NCBI GenBank assembly: GCA_040007095.1
Contig: JBDTVS010000058.1
Location: 87,625-151,624, forward strand
Reading direction: 5' to 3'
Source of the DNA: JBDTVS01 sp040007095
Lineage (GTDB): Bacteria; Acidobacteriota; Vicinamibacteria; Vicinamibacterales; CAVVIG01
DNA: 64,000 nt
A program made the translations under genes and the position numbers. A model generated the notes under the pieces. It was not told where the DNA came from. It was given only the letters and a program-made list of their open reading frames with translations, and ran no database searches. Of this stretch, positions 17,435-26,443 are shown piece by piece. Numbering within the stretch: the first letter of the stretch is position 1; each line of letters begins with the position of its first letter.

Positions 17435-19219
17435 CTATCCGGCGGTGGCCGCGACGGGAACCTGCGCAGGCTCTCCAAGTGTCGCGTTTGCCGATTTCAA
17501 AACAAGAAATGATCCGATGGCCAAGCTGTCCATATTCGTGCGCAGGAAGCAATCGAGTGCCTGCGCCGGGGTATTGACGATCGGCTCGTTCTCGTTGAAT
17601 GACGTGTTAATCAAGATCGGCACGCCGCTCAACTCGCCGAACCGCTTCAAGAGCTTCCAGTAGAGCGGATTCACATCCTGCTCGACGGTTTGAAGACGTC
17701 CCGTGCCATCTTGATGCGTGACGGCTGGGATCCGACTGCGCTGCTCGGGCCTGATCTTGTAGGCCTGCACCATGAACGGCGAGGGATAGCTCGTCTCGAA
17801 GTATTCGCCCGTCGCCTCAGCGAGCACTGAGGGACAGAACGGCCGGAACGGCTCGCGGAGCTTGATGCGAGCGTTCAGCGTATCCTTCATATCCGGGCGC
17901 CGCGGGTCGGCCAGGATGCTGCGTCCACCCAAGGCACGGGGACCAAACTCCATCCGGCCCTGGAACCAGCCGACGATCTTGCCTGCGACAAGCTCGCGAG
18001 CAGTTCGATCGACCAGTTCGCACTCGCCCAAGCGCTCGTAGGCTACGTCGCCTTTTTCCAATTCGGCTTGAATGTTCGCGTCGCTGAATTCTGGGCCGTA
18101 GTAGCAATGCTTCATGACGAAGCTGCGCGGCCGGCCCAACACGTGGTTCCACACGTGAAGAGCCGCGCCAATGGCGGTACCCGCATCGTGGGCCGCGGGT
18201 TGGATGTAGACGTCCTCGAACGGCGTGCGCTCGAAAAGCACGCCGTTGGCCACACAGTTGAGCGCAACACCTCCAGCGAGACAGACTTTCTTGAGTCCTG
18301 TTCGCTTTTGCACCTCGTTAAGGAGCGAGAAATAACACTCTTCAAGCACGAGCTGCACCGAGGCCGCGAGGTCTCCGTGGCGATCTTCGAGCGCGCGCCC
18401 GGGGTCGCGAGCGGGCCCGAACACGTCGGTCATCCTGTCGGAATAGACCGTCCCGAGCGAAGGTTCTCCGCCATCCCACGTCATCTCGACGCCGGCGGTG
18501 TGATGGATGAAGTAGTCGAGGTTGAGCCGGACCTGATCGCGTTCGACGCGGACGACGTTTCGGACCTGAGCGGCGAACCGGGGTTGGCCATACGCCGACA
18601 GGCCCATCATCTTGTATTCGTCGCCGTATTTAGGGAAACCGAGGAACTGCGTGAACGCGGTGTAGAACAGGCCGAGCGAATGAGGGAACCTCACGCCGCC
18701 GCGCACATCGATCCGGTTTCCGCGGCCAACGCCCCACATGACGCTGCTGAAGTCGCCGAACCCGTCAATCGAAACGACTGCCGCCTCGTCGAATGGCGAA
18801 GCAAAAAACGCACTGGCCAGGTGGGCGCGGTGGTGCTCGACGAAATGGACGCGGACGCCCTCAGCATTGGCGATGCCCGCGTCGCCCAGCCGAGCGCCGA
18901 GTCGCGCGACATCGACGGTGTTCTTGACGCGGGAGGCCGAGCGGCGCCAGTCGCCAGGCCGCGTCACCAGCCTGCCGACTTTCGTCCAAAAGTGCGCCCG
19001 CGGATCACGCGAGACGGCCACGTGCTCCAGAGGGCCCGACCCGCCAAGATCCAGGCACGCGCGAGCCGCGAGCGCGGGAAATCCAGCCCAGTGCTTGATG
19101 CGGTTGAGTCGCTCTTCTTCCAGCGCGGCCACCAGGTGACCATCCTCGAGGAGCGCGGCTGACGCGTCTCCGTGAAACGCGTTCAGACCGAGGATTTTAG
19201 CAGCCGTCTTCACAGCCAC
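17435..19219 (-). CDS. Carbamoyltransferase, NodU/CmcH/TobZ family
   Basis: A 594-residue enzyme using carbamoyl phosphate and ATP to O-carbamoylate a sugar hydroxyl. The YrdC-like/Kae1-like N-terminal domain begins ILGLNAFHGDASAALLEDG. The metal-binding HFVEHHRAHLASAFF, GGVALNCVANG and GRMEFGPRALGGRSILADPR blocks are all intact. Length equals the family norm. It lies 1 bp from the stop of the upstream GT2 gene, so it is part of the operon. The acceptor is probably a repeat-unit sugar, as in Nod-factor carbamoylation. Confidence 0.93.
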   Translation of the reverse strand: MAVKTAAKILGLNAFHGDASAALLEDGHLVAALEEERLNRIKHWAGFPALAARACLDLGGSGPLEHVAVSRDPRAHFWTKVGRLVTRPGDWRRSASRVKNTVDVARLGARLGDAGIANAEGVRVHFVEHHRAHLASAFFASPFDEAAVVSIDGFGDFSSVMWGVGRGNRIDVRGGVRFPHSLGLFYTAFTQFLGFPKYGDEYKMMGLSAYGQPRFAAQVRNVVRVERDQVRLNLDYFIHHTAGVEMTWDGGEPSLGTVYSDRMTDVFGPARDPGRALEDRHGDLAASVQLVLEECYFSLLNEVQKRTGLKKVCLAGGVALNCVANGVLFERTPFEDVYIQPAAHDAGTAIGAALHVWNHVLGRPRSFVMKHCYYGPEFSDANIQAELEKGDVAYERLGECELVDRTARELVAGKIVGWFQGRMEFGPRALGGRSILADPRRPDMKDTLNARIKLREPFRPFCPSVLAEATGEYFETSYPSPFMVQAYKIRPEQRSRIPAVTHQDGTGRLQTVEQDVNPLYWKLLKRFGELSGVPILINTSFNENEPIVNTPAQALDCFLRTNMDSLAIGSFLVLKSANATLGEPAQVPVAATAG

Positions 19220-19220
19220 T

Positions 19221-20108
19221 CTACGCCCGCGTCTCTTCGTAGATCATCGCGTCAACCAGAAACCTGAACCAGAACCCTTGGAGGAAATGAAAGATCAGGC
19301 CTTCCCTTCCATCCAGAAACCCGAGGCGCAGGAAATACCGATAGATCCAGTAGGCCAACGCCCTCAGGAACAGGGGGCCTGTCGCATAAAGGTTCCGCCA
19401 CCATCGGCGGCGTTGGATTGGGTTTCCCGTGAGCGTCGGCGTGACCTGTTCTCCAGCGTCCTGGGCGCCGCGCATCTCGCTCGCCTCCATCGCCGCCCAT
19501 CGCGCATGCCGTAGGGTCCAGGTCAAGAGGGAGGAAGCAACGACATCCAGGTAGTCGTGCTTCAGTCGACCGATCGCACCATCGGAAAGAAAGTGCTGAT
19601 CGTATCGACGCGACTCGCAGCGGCCTCGACCCTTGCGAAAGAGCCGAAGATGGTACGAGGGGTAATGGCCTCCGTGCCGAATCCATCGGCCCATGAAGAC
19701 AGTGCGCCTCCGAAGCAGGAACGCGGACACGTTCGTCGGCGGATGTTCGAGAACCTGTGTGATCTCGTCCCGCAGCTCGGGAGTCAGCCGCTCATCCGCA
19801 TCGAGGTTCAGCACCCACGGCGTCTCGATCGGCAGATTGTCTAGAGCCCAGTTTCTCTGCACCGCGTAGTTCTCGAAGGCGTGATGCCGGATTGCCGCCG
19901 AGTATTGTTCTGCAATCTCCAACGTTCCATCCGAGCTGCCAGAATCGACGACGAAGACCGCGCACGGCAATCCGCGCAAACTCTCGAGACAAGCCGGCAG
20001 GTTCGCTTCTTCGTTGTAGGTCAGAACAACTACGGAGACCAGTTCGACCGAGGAAGGTTGTACCAACTCGATGAGTTCCGGTGCGTCGGTCAACAGGGCA
20101 GACTTCAA
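19221..20108 (-). CDS. Glycosyltransferase family 2 (WaaE/KdtX-like)
   Basis: A 295-residue GT-A enzyme. VSVVVLTYNEEANLPACLES, VFVVDSGSSDGTLEIAE and WVLNLDADERLTPEL (metal-binding DxD) are the WaaE/KdtX-like hallmarks, as are RRTVFMGRWIRHGGHYPSYH and the C-terminal aromatic helix LRALAYWIYRYFLRLGFLDG, which sits at the membrane surface. It overlaps the upstream GT4 gene by 4 bp. The family usually adds glucose or a related hexose to lipid-linked or LPS-core acceptors; specificity here is unknown. Confidence 0.9.
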   Translation of the reverse strand: MKSALLTDAPELIELVQPSSVELVSVVVLTYNEEANLPACLESLRGLPCAVFVVDSGSSDGTLEIAEQYSAAIRHHAFENYAVQRNWALDNLPIETPWVLNLDADERLTPELRDEITQVLEHPPTNVSAFLLRRRTVFMGRWIRHGGHYPSYHLRLFRKGRGRCESRRYDQHFLSDGAIGRLKHDYLDVVASSLLTWTLRHARWAAMEASEMRGAQDAGEQVTPTLTGNPIQRRRWWRNLYATGPLFLRALAYWIYRYFLRLGFLDGREGLIFHFLQGFWFRFLVDAMIYEETRA

Positions 20109-21271
20109 CTGGCAATCCTGTTGTAGACATCGAGCACGTCGCGGGTGATGGCATCCTGCGAGTATTTCGTGGCCGCCAGACGTGTGCCGTTGCCGCCCAT
20201 CGCCGCTCGCAGGATCGGGTCGTTCAGCAATCGAAGCATCGCCTTTGAGAGGTTCTCGACATCGCAGCGTACGACAAGGCCGGCCGCCGCATCGGCGACG
20301 TCGCGATGAATGGCCACCTGATCGGACACGATGACTGGCAAACCCGCCGCCATCGCTTCCGCCACCGCGATGCCGAAGTTTTCCGAATAGGAAGGCAAGA
20401 CGTACATGGCGGCATCGGCAAACGCCGCCTGCTTCTCTGCGCCCGACAGAAAGCCGGTCCAGAGAATGCTTTCCGATATCCCCAACGTCCAGGCCTCAGC
20501 CTTGAGGTGTTGGGCGAATTCGTTCCGCCCGTCTCCGGCAATGACGAGGAATGCGGCCGGCGCTCGCCCATGCACATCGCGGAACGCACGCAGCAGCAGG
20601 TCGAGCCCCTTCTTTTTGTCCAGACGCGACAGGAAGAGGATGATTTGGCGGCCTTTGAGCTGTGGGTAGCGTCGGCGAAGCACGCCCACGCCACCGTCGT
20701 CCGAGCACTTCGGCAGCGCATTTGGAATGACGGCCGAGGGTCCCGTGACACCCAAAATCGCGGCTTCATGCTGTTCTTGATCGCTCGTGTAGTGCACCAG
20801 CGCTGCATGCTTCAGGATGCGGCTCTCGAGTAAGCGGAACGACGCCTTCTTCAACCAGGGGCGCCGATGCCTCATCCCCCACTCGTTCAAGGTGCCGAGC
20901 GGCCGTACGATGTACGGAACGCCGCGCCGCGCCGCCCAATAAGAAGCCGGAAGGGCGGCAAAGGAGAACAGCGCGTGAATGTGGACAAGGTCGAAGTCCG
21001 CCACGTGACTCGACAGCCAGACATTTAGCGGCCACGAAAACGTGTATAAAACTAGCTGGCGGGGAAAGTACCAGTACGTCACGCCGTCTTGCACGACCGG
21101 TTCGCCATGCCGAACGCACAGCTTCCCCGGTCCATCGTCGTCGGTCGTGGCTATGTGGGTCTCGATGCCCGATCTGGCAAGGCTGCCGGCCAACTGCCGG
21201 ACCATGGTGCTCGGTCCACCACGGAGTGGTCCCACCGATGGGATCACGTGAAGGACTCTGCTGACCGGCAC
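20105..21271 (-). CDS. Glycosyltransferase family 4
   Basis: A 388-residue GT-B enzyme. The acceptor lobe shows VLHVIPSVGPLRGGPSTMVR and HIHALFSFAALPASYWAARR. The donor lobe shows ILFLSRLDKKKGLDLLLRAF, LVIAGDG, and YSENFGIAVAEAMAAGLPVI, carrying the E-x7-E motif. It lies 1 bp downstream of the co-polymerase/kinase gene and overlaps the next GT2 by 4 bp. All elements for activity are present. Confidence 0.92.
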   Translation of the reverse strand: MPVSRVLHVIPSVGPLRGGPSTMVRQLAGSLARSGIETHIATTDDDGPGKLCVRHGEPVVQDGVTYWYFPRQLVLYTFSWPLNVWLSSHVADFDLVHIHALFSFAALPASYWAARRGVPYIVRPLGTLNEWGMRHRRPWLKKASFRLLESRILKHAALVHYTSDQEQHEAAILGVTGPSAVIPNALPKCSDDGGVGVLRRRYPQLKGRQIILFLSRLDKKKGLDLLLRAFRDVHGRAPAAFLVIAGDGRNEFAQHLKAEAWTLGISESILWTGFLSGAEKQAAFADAAMYVLPSYSENFGIAVAEAMAAGLPVIVSDQVAIHRDVADAAAGLVVRCDVENLSKAMLRLLNDPILRAAMGGNGTRLAATKYSQDAITRDVLDVYNRIAS

Positions 21272-21272
21272 T

Positions 21273-23777
21273 CTATGTCTTCGCGTTTTCCTGCAGCCAG
21301 CGTTCCATCGCCGCGCTCCGAGCCGCTCTCATGCTGACGGGCGACACGACAAGCTGTTCGGTCGGGGGCTGCACATCGCGGACCTTTCGTTCTTTCACGC
21401 CTGGCTGCCCTCCTCCATCTCCATTCCCATCGCCATTCCCGCCCGCGTCCCCATTTCCGCGACTGCCGTAGTAGTAGTAGCCAGCCTCGTGGTACTTGTA
21501 ATACGAATAGCCGGGAGTTTTCGGGTTCCAGAAGTTCAGAATCGTGCCCAGAACCGGCGTGCCGTCTCCGGCAAAACGGGCTTTCGCGATCAGGGCCGCG
21601 TCGCGAGTGGTCGTGCCGGATCGCACGACCAGGATGAGCGCATCGCTGAGCCGACCGATGATTCGGGCATCGGCAATGTTGATCATCGGCGGCGTGTCGA
21701 TGACGATGGTGTCGAACTTCCCTCGTGCCAGTGCGATAATTTCCGCGAGACGCGGCGAATGCACGAGGCTCGAGGCATGAGCCCTCGACGTCCCGGACGT
21801 CATCAACTGCAGACCCGGCACCGCGGTCTCGGTGCACGCCGCCATCAACTCCGCGAGCTCGAGGGGCGCCTTTTCAACCAGCAGGTCGCTCAGTCCTCGA
21901 CCATTCTCGACATCGAACACCGAGTGCAACCGTGGCCGCCGCATGTCAGCATCGATCAGCAGCACAGTCTGATTGATCTGGGCCAGCGCGATGCTGAGGT
22001 TACTGACGACGGTGGTCTTGCCTTCTTTCGGGCTTGCACTGGTCAGGACCAACACCTGCGGCCGATCACCGTTCTGCCGTGAGAAAAGAATCGAGGTGAG
22101 GGTCGTTCGAAAGGATTCGGCAACCACCGACGACCGTTGACCCCAAGAAATCATCTCCACGCCTGCATTGCCAGGGCTGGCCGACGACTCGTCCGCGGCG
22201 ACGTTTGGGAGCACCTTCTTCTTGAAGCGCGAGGCTTCCAGGAGGTCGAAGGTCGGGACAACGCCAAGCTCGGGAACGGCGAGATAGTACGCCACATCGC
22301 CCGGATCCTGGAGCGTGCGATCCGCCCGCTCGCGGACGACAGCGAACGCGATCCCGGCGATCATCCCAAGTATCAGTCCATAGGTGGCTCGTTGAGGGAC
22401 GTCCGGTTTGTACGGCACAGACGGCCGCTCTGCCGCGTCCACGACCCGAATGTTGTTTGCCCGCAAGGCGGACGCGATGCTCGCCTCCTTGAGCCGCTGC
22501 AGCAACGTCTCGTACAACAGTCGGGTGGCATCGACGTCGCGCCTGAGGAGACTGTAGTGGGCGGTCTGTTCCGACTGACCCGAGACGAGGCGAGCCTGTT
22601 CCTTATAGGCGCTTGCCAGGAGGGCTTCTCGCCGTTTGGTGGCCTCGTAATCCCTCCCGATTCTGACCAGGACCTTGGACCGCGAGCCCTCCAGCGAAGC
22701 CTCGATCGCATCGATCTGCGCCTGGACGCGCTTTACCTCTGGGGCGTTCGGCGTAAACGTCACTTTGAGCTGAGCCAGCTTCGCGTAAAGTTCGGCAAGG
22801 CTCGCCTGCGACGCCTTCAACGTCGGATCATCGAGCACGTCCGGCAGTGCGTCGGCGGGTCCCGATGCCGCCATCTCGTACTTCGACTGCTTGCTGATGC
22901 GGTCCGTCTGCGCAGCCGACAGCTCTTTCTGCAGGTCGGCGAGCCTGGTCTCCTGGCCGTCGACATCGCTCTTTTGCCCGGCGAAGACCAGATTCGTCGC
23001 GCGTGCGTAGGCTTGAAGCTCCTCTTCCTGCTTTTCGAGTTTGACCTTCAGGTCCTGAAGTTGCTTGGTAAGCCACTGGCCGGTGTATTCGGTGGTTTTC
23101 CACCGGGCCTCGAGATTGTCGTCGATGTACTCCTTCGTAAGCGTGTTGCAAAAGCTGGCGGCCGTCTGTCCACTAGTCGAATCGCAGGAGACTTCCACAA
23201 TTCGGTTCGTCATTGACGACCTTACCCTGACGCCCACGAAAGCCGTGCCTAACGCCTGCGTCCATAGCTGGTCCGCATTCGGAGGATTGACTCTGAGGGC
23301 TTTCCGCCACACGCCAAGTCGATCCGGAGGTTGAAGGTTCTCAGGTCGAGGCTGCGCCGACAGCTTGTCGCGTACTCGAGTCAGCAGGACCTTGCTCTGG
23401 AGAATCCTGACCTGTGTTTGAATGTCGCTGTCGACATCGCCGCCACCACCCGCTTCGATAGGGTTGACGTTCTTCATGTTCAGGTTGAGGAACGCCGGAT
23501 TGAGACCCTGAATCTCGAGCGTAGTCCGTGCCTGGTAGATGCGCGGTTCGGAGAGCGTCAGCACGAATCCGCCGATGGCGCCGACACAAGTGGCGAAAAC
23601 GACGGCGCCCTTGTGGCGCCGGATCATCTGCCAGTATTCGAGCAACCCCGCGTAGTCGCGCTTCAGTCCTGGGCCTTGGATGTCGATCGTCACCGGCTCT
23701 GGAGACAGACTGGCGAAGCCCGCCGAGTGGCCTGGCTCCAGAGCTGAGGTGTTGGGTATGAGTTGATTTTCGTTCAT
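21273..23777 (-). CDS. Wzc/GumC-like polysaccharide co-polymerase with BY-kinase domain
   Basis: An 834-residue inner-membrane protein controlling polymer length and export. A Wzz domain follows an N-terminal membrane segment near residue 55. A long periplasmic coiled coil (LEKQEEELQAYARAT region) and a second membrane segment (GLILGMIAGIAFAVV) follow. The cytoplasmic BY-kinase has Walker A SPKEGKTT near 580, Walker A' LLIDADMRR near 600, and Walker B IVIDTPP near 690. The tail holds eight tyrosines in about 20 residues near 755-772, then a Gly/Asn/Asp repeat stretch. The tyrosine cluster is the expected autophosphorylation site. Gene lies 47 bp after the Wza-like gene. Confidence 0.93.
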   Translation of the reverse strand: MNENQLIPNTSALEPGHSAGFASLSPEPVTIDIQGPGLKRDYAGLLEYWQMIRRHKGAVVFATCVGAIGGFVLTLSEPRIYQARTTLEIQGLNPAFLNLNMKNVNPIEAGGGGDVDSDIQTQVRILQSKVLLTRVRDKLSAQPRPENLQPPDRLGVWRKALRVNPPNADQLWTQALGTAFVGVRVRSSMTNRIVEVSCDSTSGQTAASFCNTLTKEYIDDNLEARWKTTEYTGQWLTKQLQDLKVKLEKQEEELQAYARATNLVFAGQKSDVDGQETRLADLQKELSAAQTDRISKQSKYEMAASGPADALPDVLDDPTLKASQASLAELYAKLAQLKVTFTPNAPEVKRVQAQIDAIEASLEGSRSKVLVRIGRDYEATKRREALLASAYKEQARLVSGQSEQTAHYSLLRRDVDATRLLYETLLQRLKEASIASALRANNIRVVDAAERPSVPYKPDVPQRATYGLILGMIAGIAFAVVRERADRTLQDPGDVAYYLAVPELGVVPTFDLLEASRFKKKVLPNVAADESSASPGNAGVEMISWGQRSSVVAESFRTTLTSILFSRQNGDRPQVLVLTSASPKEGKTTVVSNLSIALAQINQTVLLIDADMRRPRLHSVFDVENGRGLSDLLVEKAPLELAELMAACTETAVPGLQLMTSGTSRAHASSLVHSPRLAEIIALARGKFDTIVIDTPPMINIADARIIGRLSDALILVVRSGTTTRDAALIAKARFAGDGTPVLGTILNFWNPKTPGYSYYKYHEAGYYYYGSRGNGDAGGNGDGNGDGGGQPGVKERKVRDVQPPTEQLVVSPVSMRAARSAAMERWLQENAKT

Positions 23778-23824
23778 ATCGCGATCGCGCCTAACCTGGC
23801 AATAACTCGCGTTGATGTTGCGAC

Positions 23825-25006
23825 CTATCGGATGAGCCCGTAGCTACCTACCATCACCCCCAGCTGAATCGCGATCTCGATTGCTCGTGTCGTTGCCCGC
23901 TTGCTGCCGCTATCCGGCACGACGAGGATGTCCCCGGCATACAGCGGGACGTCGTTGCTGCGTCCCTGCATGATCTTCTTGACGTCAACCGGAATCTCGG
24001 TCCGTTTCTGGTCGCCGTCAATCGCACGGAGGATTCGGGCATGGCTCGAAGCGGCGGTGCGGGACATGCCCCCCGACGCCGAGATTGCTTCCACAATCGA
24101 CACCGAAGCCCCTCGTGTGACCGGTATCGGCCCAACCCTGCCGACTTCGCCGATGACGTAGACGAGCTCTGCCCGCGGCACGGATAGAAAATCGTTCGGA
24201 CGAATGATGATGTTCTTGTCGGGAGTCGTGGCCTCGAGCAGCGGCTTGAGCGGAATGTCCACGGTACTGAACCCGGTCGCCGCGTCGTCAGTCGCTTCCG
24301 GGAGCGGGATCCGACCCTGGTCCAGCCGACGGGAAACTCTGACGATTGGCCCGGCGTCCACGCTCGCGCCACCGGCCTTGGTCAAGACTTCGAGCAGCGT
24401 CTTGTCAGTCTCGAGCTGATGGATCCCCGGAGACCCGACAGCGCCGAGGATCGATACTGACTGGCTCCGGAACTCCGTCACCGTCACCGAGACGTCTGGT
24501 TGGAGGAGAAATACTTTCAGCCGATTGGTCACTTCGGTCTCGAGTTGCTCGACGGTGAGTCCGGCGACGTGAACGCGCCCAACCATCGGCAACTTGAGAT
24601 CGCCGGTCGAATCGATACGCTGCGGCTTGTCGGAGAGCTCCGGCACATCCACCACGTGAAGGGAGACTTGATCCTGGGGTCCCAGAACGTACGTGGTGCG
24701 CAGGGCCGCGGGGTCGGCCGCAGGCGGTTTTTGGCTCGGATCGGACTGCGGCGATTGCGCACGCGCGACGACGCCAAGAGGGCCAAGGGCCGACGTCCAG
24801 ATGAACAGCACAACCACCCAGAGGACTCTCCTGGCAATTGTTGTTGCCGAGACACGAAGGGTTTGACTGTCGATGGCGGCAAATCTCCGTCGCCTCGTCG
24901 CGTGTGGACCGGTTTCGACTGCATGGGTCGCGGTCGAATGCGCTGGCTTGAATCCAGCAACGCCCAGCGGCATGCCGGCTTTATTAGCGTGTGATCCTTC
25001 GTGCAT
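23825..25006 (-). CDS. Wza/GumB-like polysaccharide export protein
   Basis: A 393-residue export protein forming the outer-membrane/periplasmic channel for the polymer. YVLGPQDQVSLHVVDVPELS is the Poly_export domain opening. VSILGAVGSPGIHQLETDKTLLEVLTKAGG and ELVYVIGEVGRVGPIPVTRG are two SLBB domains. A hydrophobic segment VLWVVVLFIWTSALGPLGVVARAQS (about 62-85) is a signal peptide or anchor behind an unusually long basic N-terminus. No lipobox Cys was seen. The final IAIQLGVMVGSYGLIR may be a C-terminal amphipathic insertion helix. It is the first gene of the polysaccharide operon. Confidence 0.9.
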   Translation of the reverse strand: MHEGSHANKAGMPLGVAGFKPAHSTATHAVETGPHATRRRRFAAIDSQTLRVSATTIARRVLWVVVLFIWTSALGPLGVVARAQSPQSDPSQKPPAADPAALRTTYVLGPQDQVSLHVVDVPELSDKPQRIDSTGDLKLPMVGRVHVAGLTVEQLETEVTNRLKVFLLQPDVSVTVTEFRSQSVSILGAVGSPGIHQLETDKTLLEVLTKAGGASVDAGPIVRVSRRLDQGRIPLPEATDDAATGFSTVDIPLKPLLEATTPDKNIIIRPNDFLSVPRAELVYVIGEVGRVGPIPVTRGASVSIVEAISASGGMSRTAASSHARILRAIDGDQKRTEIPVDVKKIMQGRSNDVPLYAGDILVVPDSGSKRATTRAIEIAIQLGVMVGSYGLIR

Positions 25007-25194
25007 ATAGAAGACTCTGACGAACTGAATTCTTAGCGACGAGGAACTATATGTAACTTACAGGACGTTCAAGGTCCTGATACGGAGACGAGGGACCGTC
25101 AACCTGCGAATCGGATTTCCTGCGTTGCTAGCAGGGAAGGAGTCAAAAACATAGGGCCACGCTCGGGAGAATCTCGACGTGCCGGCGCTGGCTG
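25007..25194 (-). promoter_or_regulatory. Probable promoter region of the polysaccharide operon
   Basis: This gap separates the first gene of the 25-kb minus-strand operon from the FHA gene. An inverted repeat AGGAC-N7-GTCCT lies at 25062-25078, about 55 bp before the start codon. On the minus strand TTGAAC and TATAGT are spaced 15 bp apart close to it, a weak sigma70-like pair. The operator role is a guess from symmetry and position. Confidence 0.3.
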
Positions 25195-25632
25195 TCAGCC
25201 CTCGACCTGGAATCGAAACACAAACGGTGAGTTCGCGGCGCCGACCACAATCTGGTCGCCATCCCGAAGAATCGCTCGCCTCTCTCGTCGGTCGCTGCCG
25301 AGCCGGCTAACCCCGACGCCTGTGCCGCACGCACTTTCACGATCGAGGAGGACAAACTGCCCGTCCAGGTGATGGATCTCGAAGTGCTCCCGCGAAATGT
25401 GAAATGGATGGGAGGATGCCTCGGTGAGATAGAGGTGATTCACGGGCGCGAAGCCGCCCAGGCGCCGTTCGACCTCCTCCTTCAGCTTCTCGAAGCGTCC
25501 CATCCGGCTTTCGCGCCCGACCTTGAACGGAAGTTCGGTGACGCGGACGTCCGGCCTGCCACCGATTGCGGCTCGCGCCTCGTCCGTCACGGGGACGAGG
25601 TTCGCGGTTGGAACGGTCTGTTGGTCTGCCAT
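25195..25632 (-). CDS. FHA-domain protein
   Basis: A 145-residue cytoplasmic protein, essentially one forkhead-associated domain that binds phosphothreonine peptides. Core motifs are present: LPFKVGRESR (GR loop), HISREHFEIH (S-x-x-H), and RESACGTGVG (the N-G-x turn, here CGTG with Gly in place of the usual Asn). The N-terminus is short and disordered. It is divergent in function from the adjacent operon but on the same strand, 188 bp upstream. Its phospho-partner is not encoded in the window; the BY-kinase phosphorylates Tyr, so it is not an obvious match. Confidence 0.82.
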   Translation of the reverse strand: MADQQTVPTANLVPVTDEARAAIGGRPDVRVTELPFKVGRESRMGRFEKLKEEVERRLGGFAPVNHLYLTEASSHPFHISREHFEIHHLDGQFVLLDRESACGTGVGVSRLGSDRRERRAILRDGDQIVVGAANSPFVFRFQVEG

Positions 25633-25890
25633 GACAAGGTTCCGGGCTCTTCAATATCCTAACGATTCGTGCTAGCCCTTTCAGGGGTAGTCTGATGCGC
25701 GAGGGACAGCGCTTCGCCCCTCCAGTCACGGACCGGTCGTCCCCACGATCCAGCTTGGTCTGACGGAAACCCGCCTCGGCTCAGCCAGCCTTTTGTCTGC
25801 TTTAGTGCCATGACAATATGTGACAAGGAAGTACAGAGTCAATACATAAATCGAAAAAAATTCACGGTCTGCGGATTGGTTTTCCTAGCG
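25633..25890. other. Intergenic stretch, no gene recognised
   Basis: Between the FHA gene and the terminator at 25891 no frame has coding character or a recognisable motif. The sequence is AT-richer near 25800-25870 than its surroundings. Confidence 0.5.
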
Positions 25891-25923
25891 AAAAAAAGCG
25901 TGCAAAGCGAGAACTTGCACGCT
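25891..25923 (-). terminator. Intrinsic terminator, minus strand
   Basis: Perfect 9-bp arms (AGCGTGCAA / TTGCACGCT, 25897-25905 and 25915-25923) enclose a 9-nt loop. Read on the minus strand, the stem is followed at once by a run of seven T. It would stop leftward transcription arriving from the permease remnant and HicBA genes. Confidence 0.78.
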
Positions 25924-26057
25924 GGTTCGTGTGCTAGGGAAGGTATCGTGCACTGCTGACGAAGGTATCGCCCACCCCGCACACGGGCTCGAAGCGACGC
26001 CGCAGCCACGGATCGAGTCAGCGCGAAATTGTGCAGTTTCTGTTCAGGTCCCGGCCA

Positions 26058-26238
26058 GTCCTCAGGTTTTTCCGGCCGCTGGCCAAAGATGAACCTTCCG
26101 CCAACCGCAGAGCCGTTGGGGAAGAACTTCCGCGCGAAACTCTGATCGACGACGAACTGGCGCCGGCCGGGAGCCCGATCCGCTTCTTCATAGAAGCGGC
26201 CTTCCAACAACTTCAGCTTCAGCGTGTCGAGGTACCCC
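26058..26238 (-). pseudogene. Remnant of a MacB-like (acidobacterial orphan) ABC permease
   Basis: About 60 codons read GYLDTLKLKLLEGRFYEEAD, then QFVVDQSFARKFFPNGSAVGGRF. This is the periplasmic-core segment found near the middle of large FtsX/MacB permeases, the kind greatly expanded in Acidobacteriota (family usually about 800 residues). An in-frame TAA stands just upstream of the fragment, and homology fades after EKPEDWP, so it is a fossil of a deleted gene. The terminator at 25891 lies just beyond. Confidence 0.72.
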
Positions 26239-26254
26239 GGTTAGTGCTGTCCGC

Positions 26255-26443
26255 TTAACCGATCGTTGGTATGCCGAGGCCGCGGCAAATCTTTCGCACG
26301 AGGTTGTTGGCTACTTCGGTGTGACGGGGAATGGCCTCAACAGAGCCATTTGCTGGATTCGTCCACAGCGAGTGCGCCGCGCCCTCGCGCTTCAGCGTGC
26401 ATCCGTGCTTGCGGAGGTGCTGCAGCAGCGTGCTGCGTTTCAT
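26255..26443 (-). CDS. hicA: HicA-type mRNA interferase toxin
   Basis: A 62-residue double-stranded-RNA-binding-fold toxin that cleaves mRNA. KRSTLLQHLRKHGCTLKREGAA has the usual Gly-rich turn. Catalytic His lies in REGAAHSLW, and IPRHTEVANNLVRKICRGLGI is the typical HicA C-terminus. Its ATG overlaps the HicB stop as ATGA. A broken second copy lies at 39270-39603. Confidence 0.9.
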   Translation of the reverse strand: MKRSTLLQHLRKHGCTLKREGAAHSLWTNPANGSVEAIPRHTEVANNLVRKICRGLGIPTIG

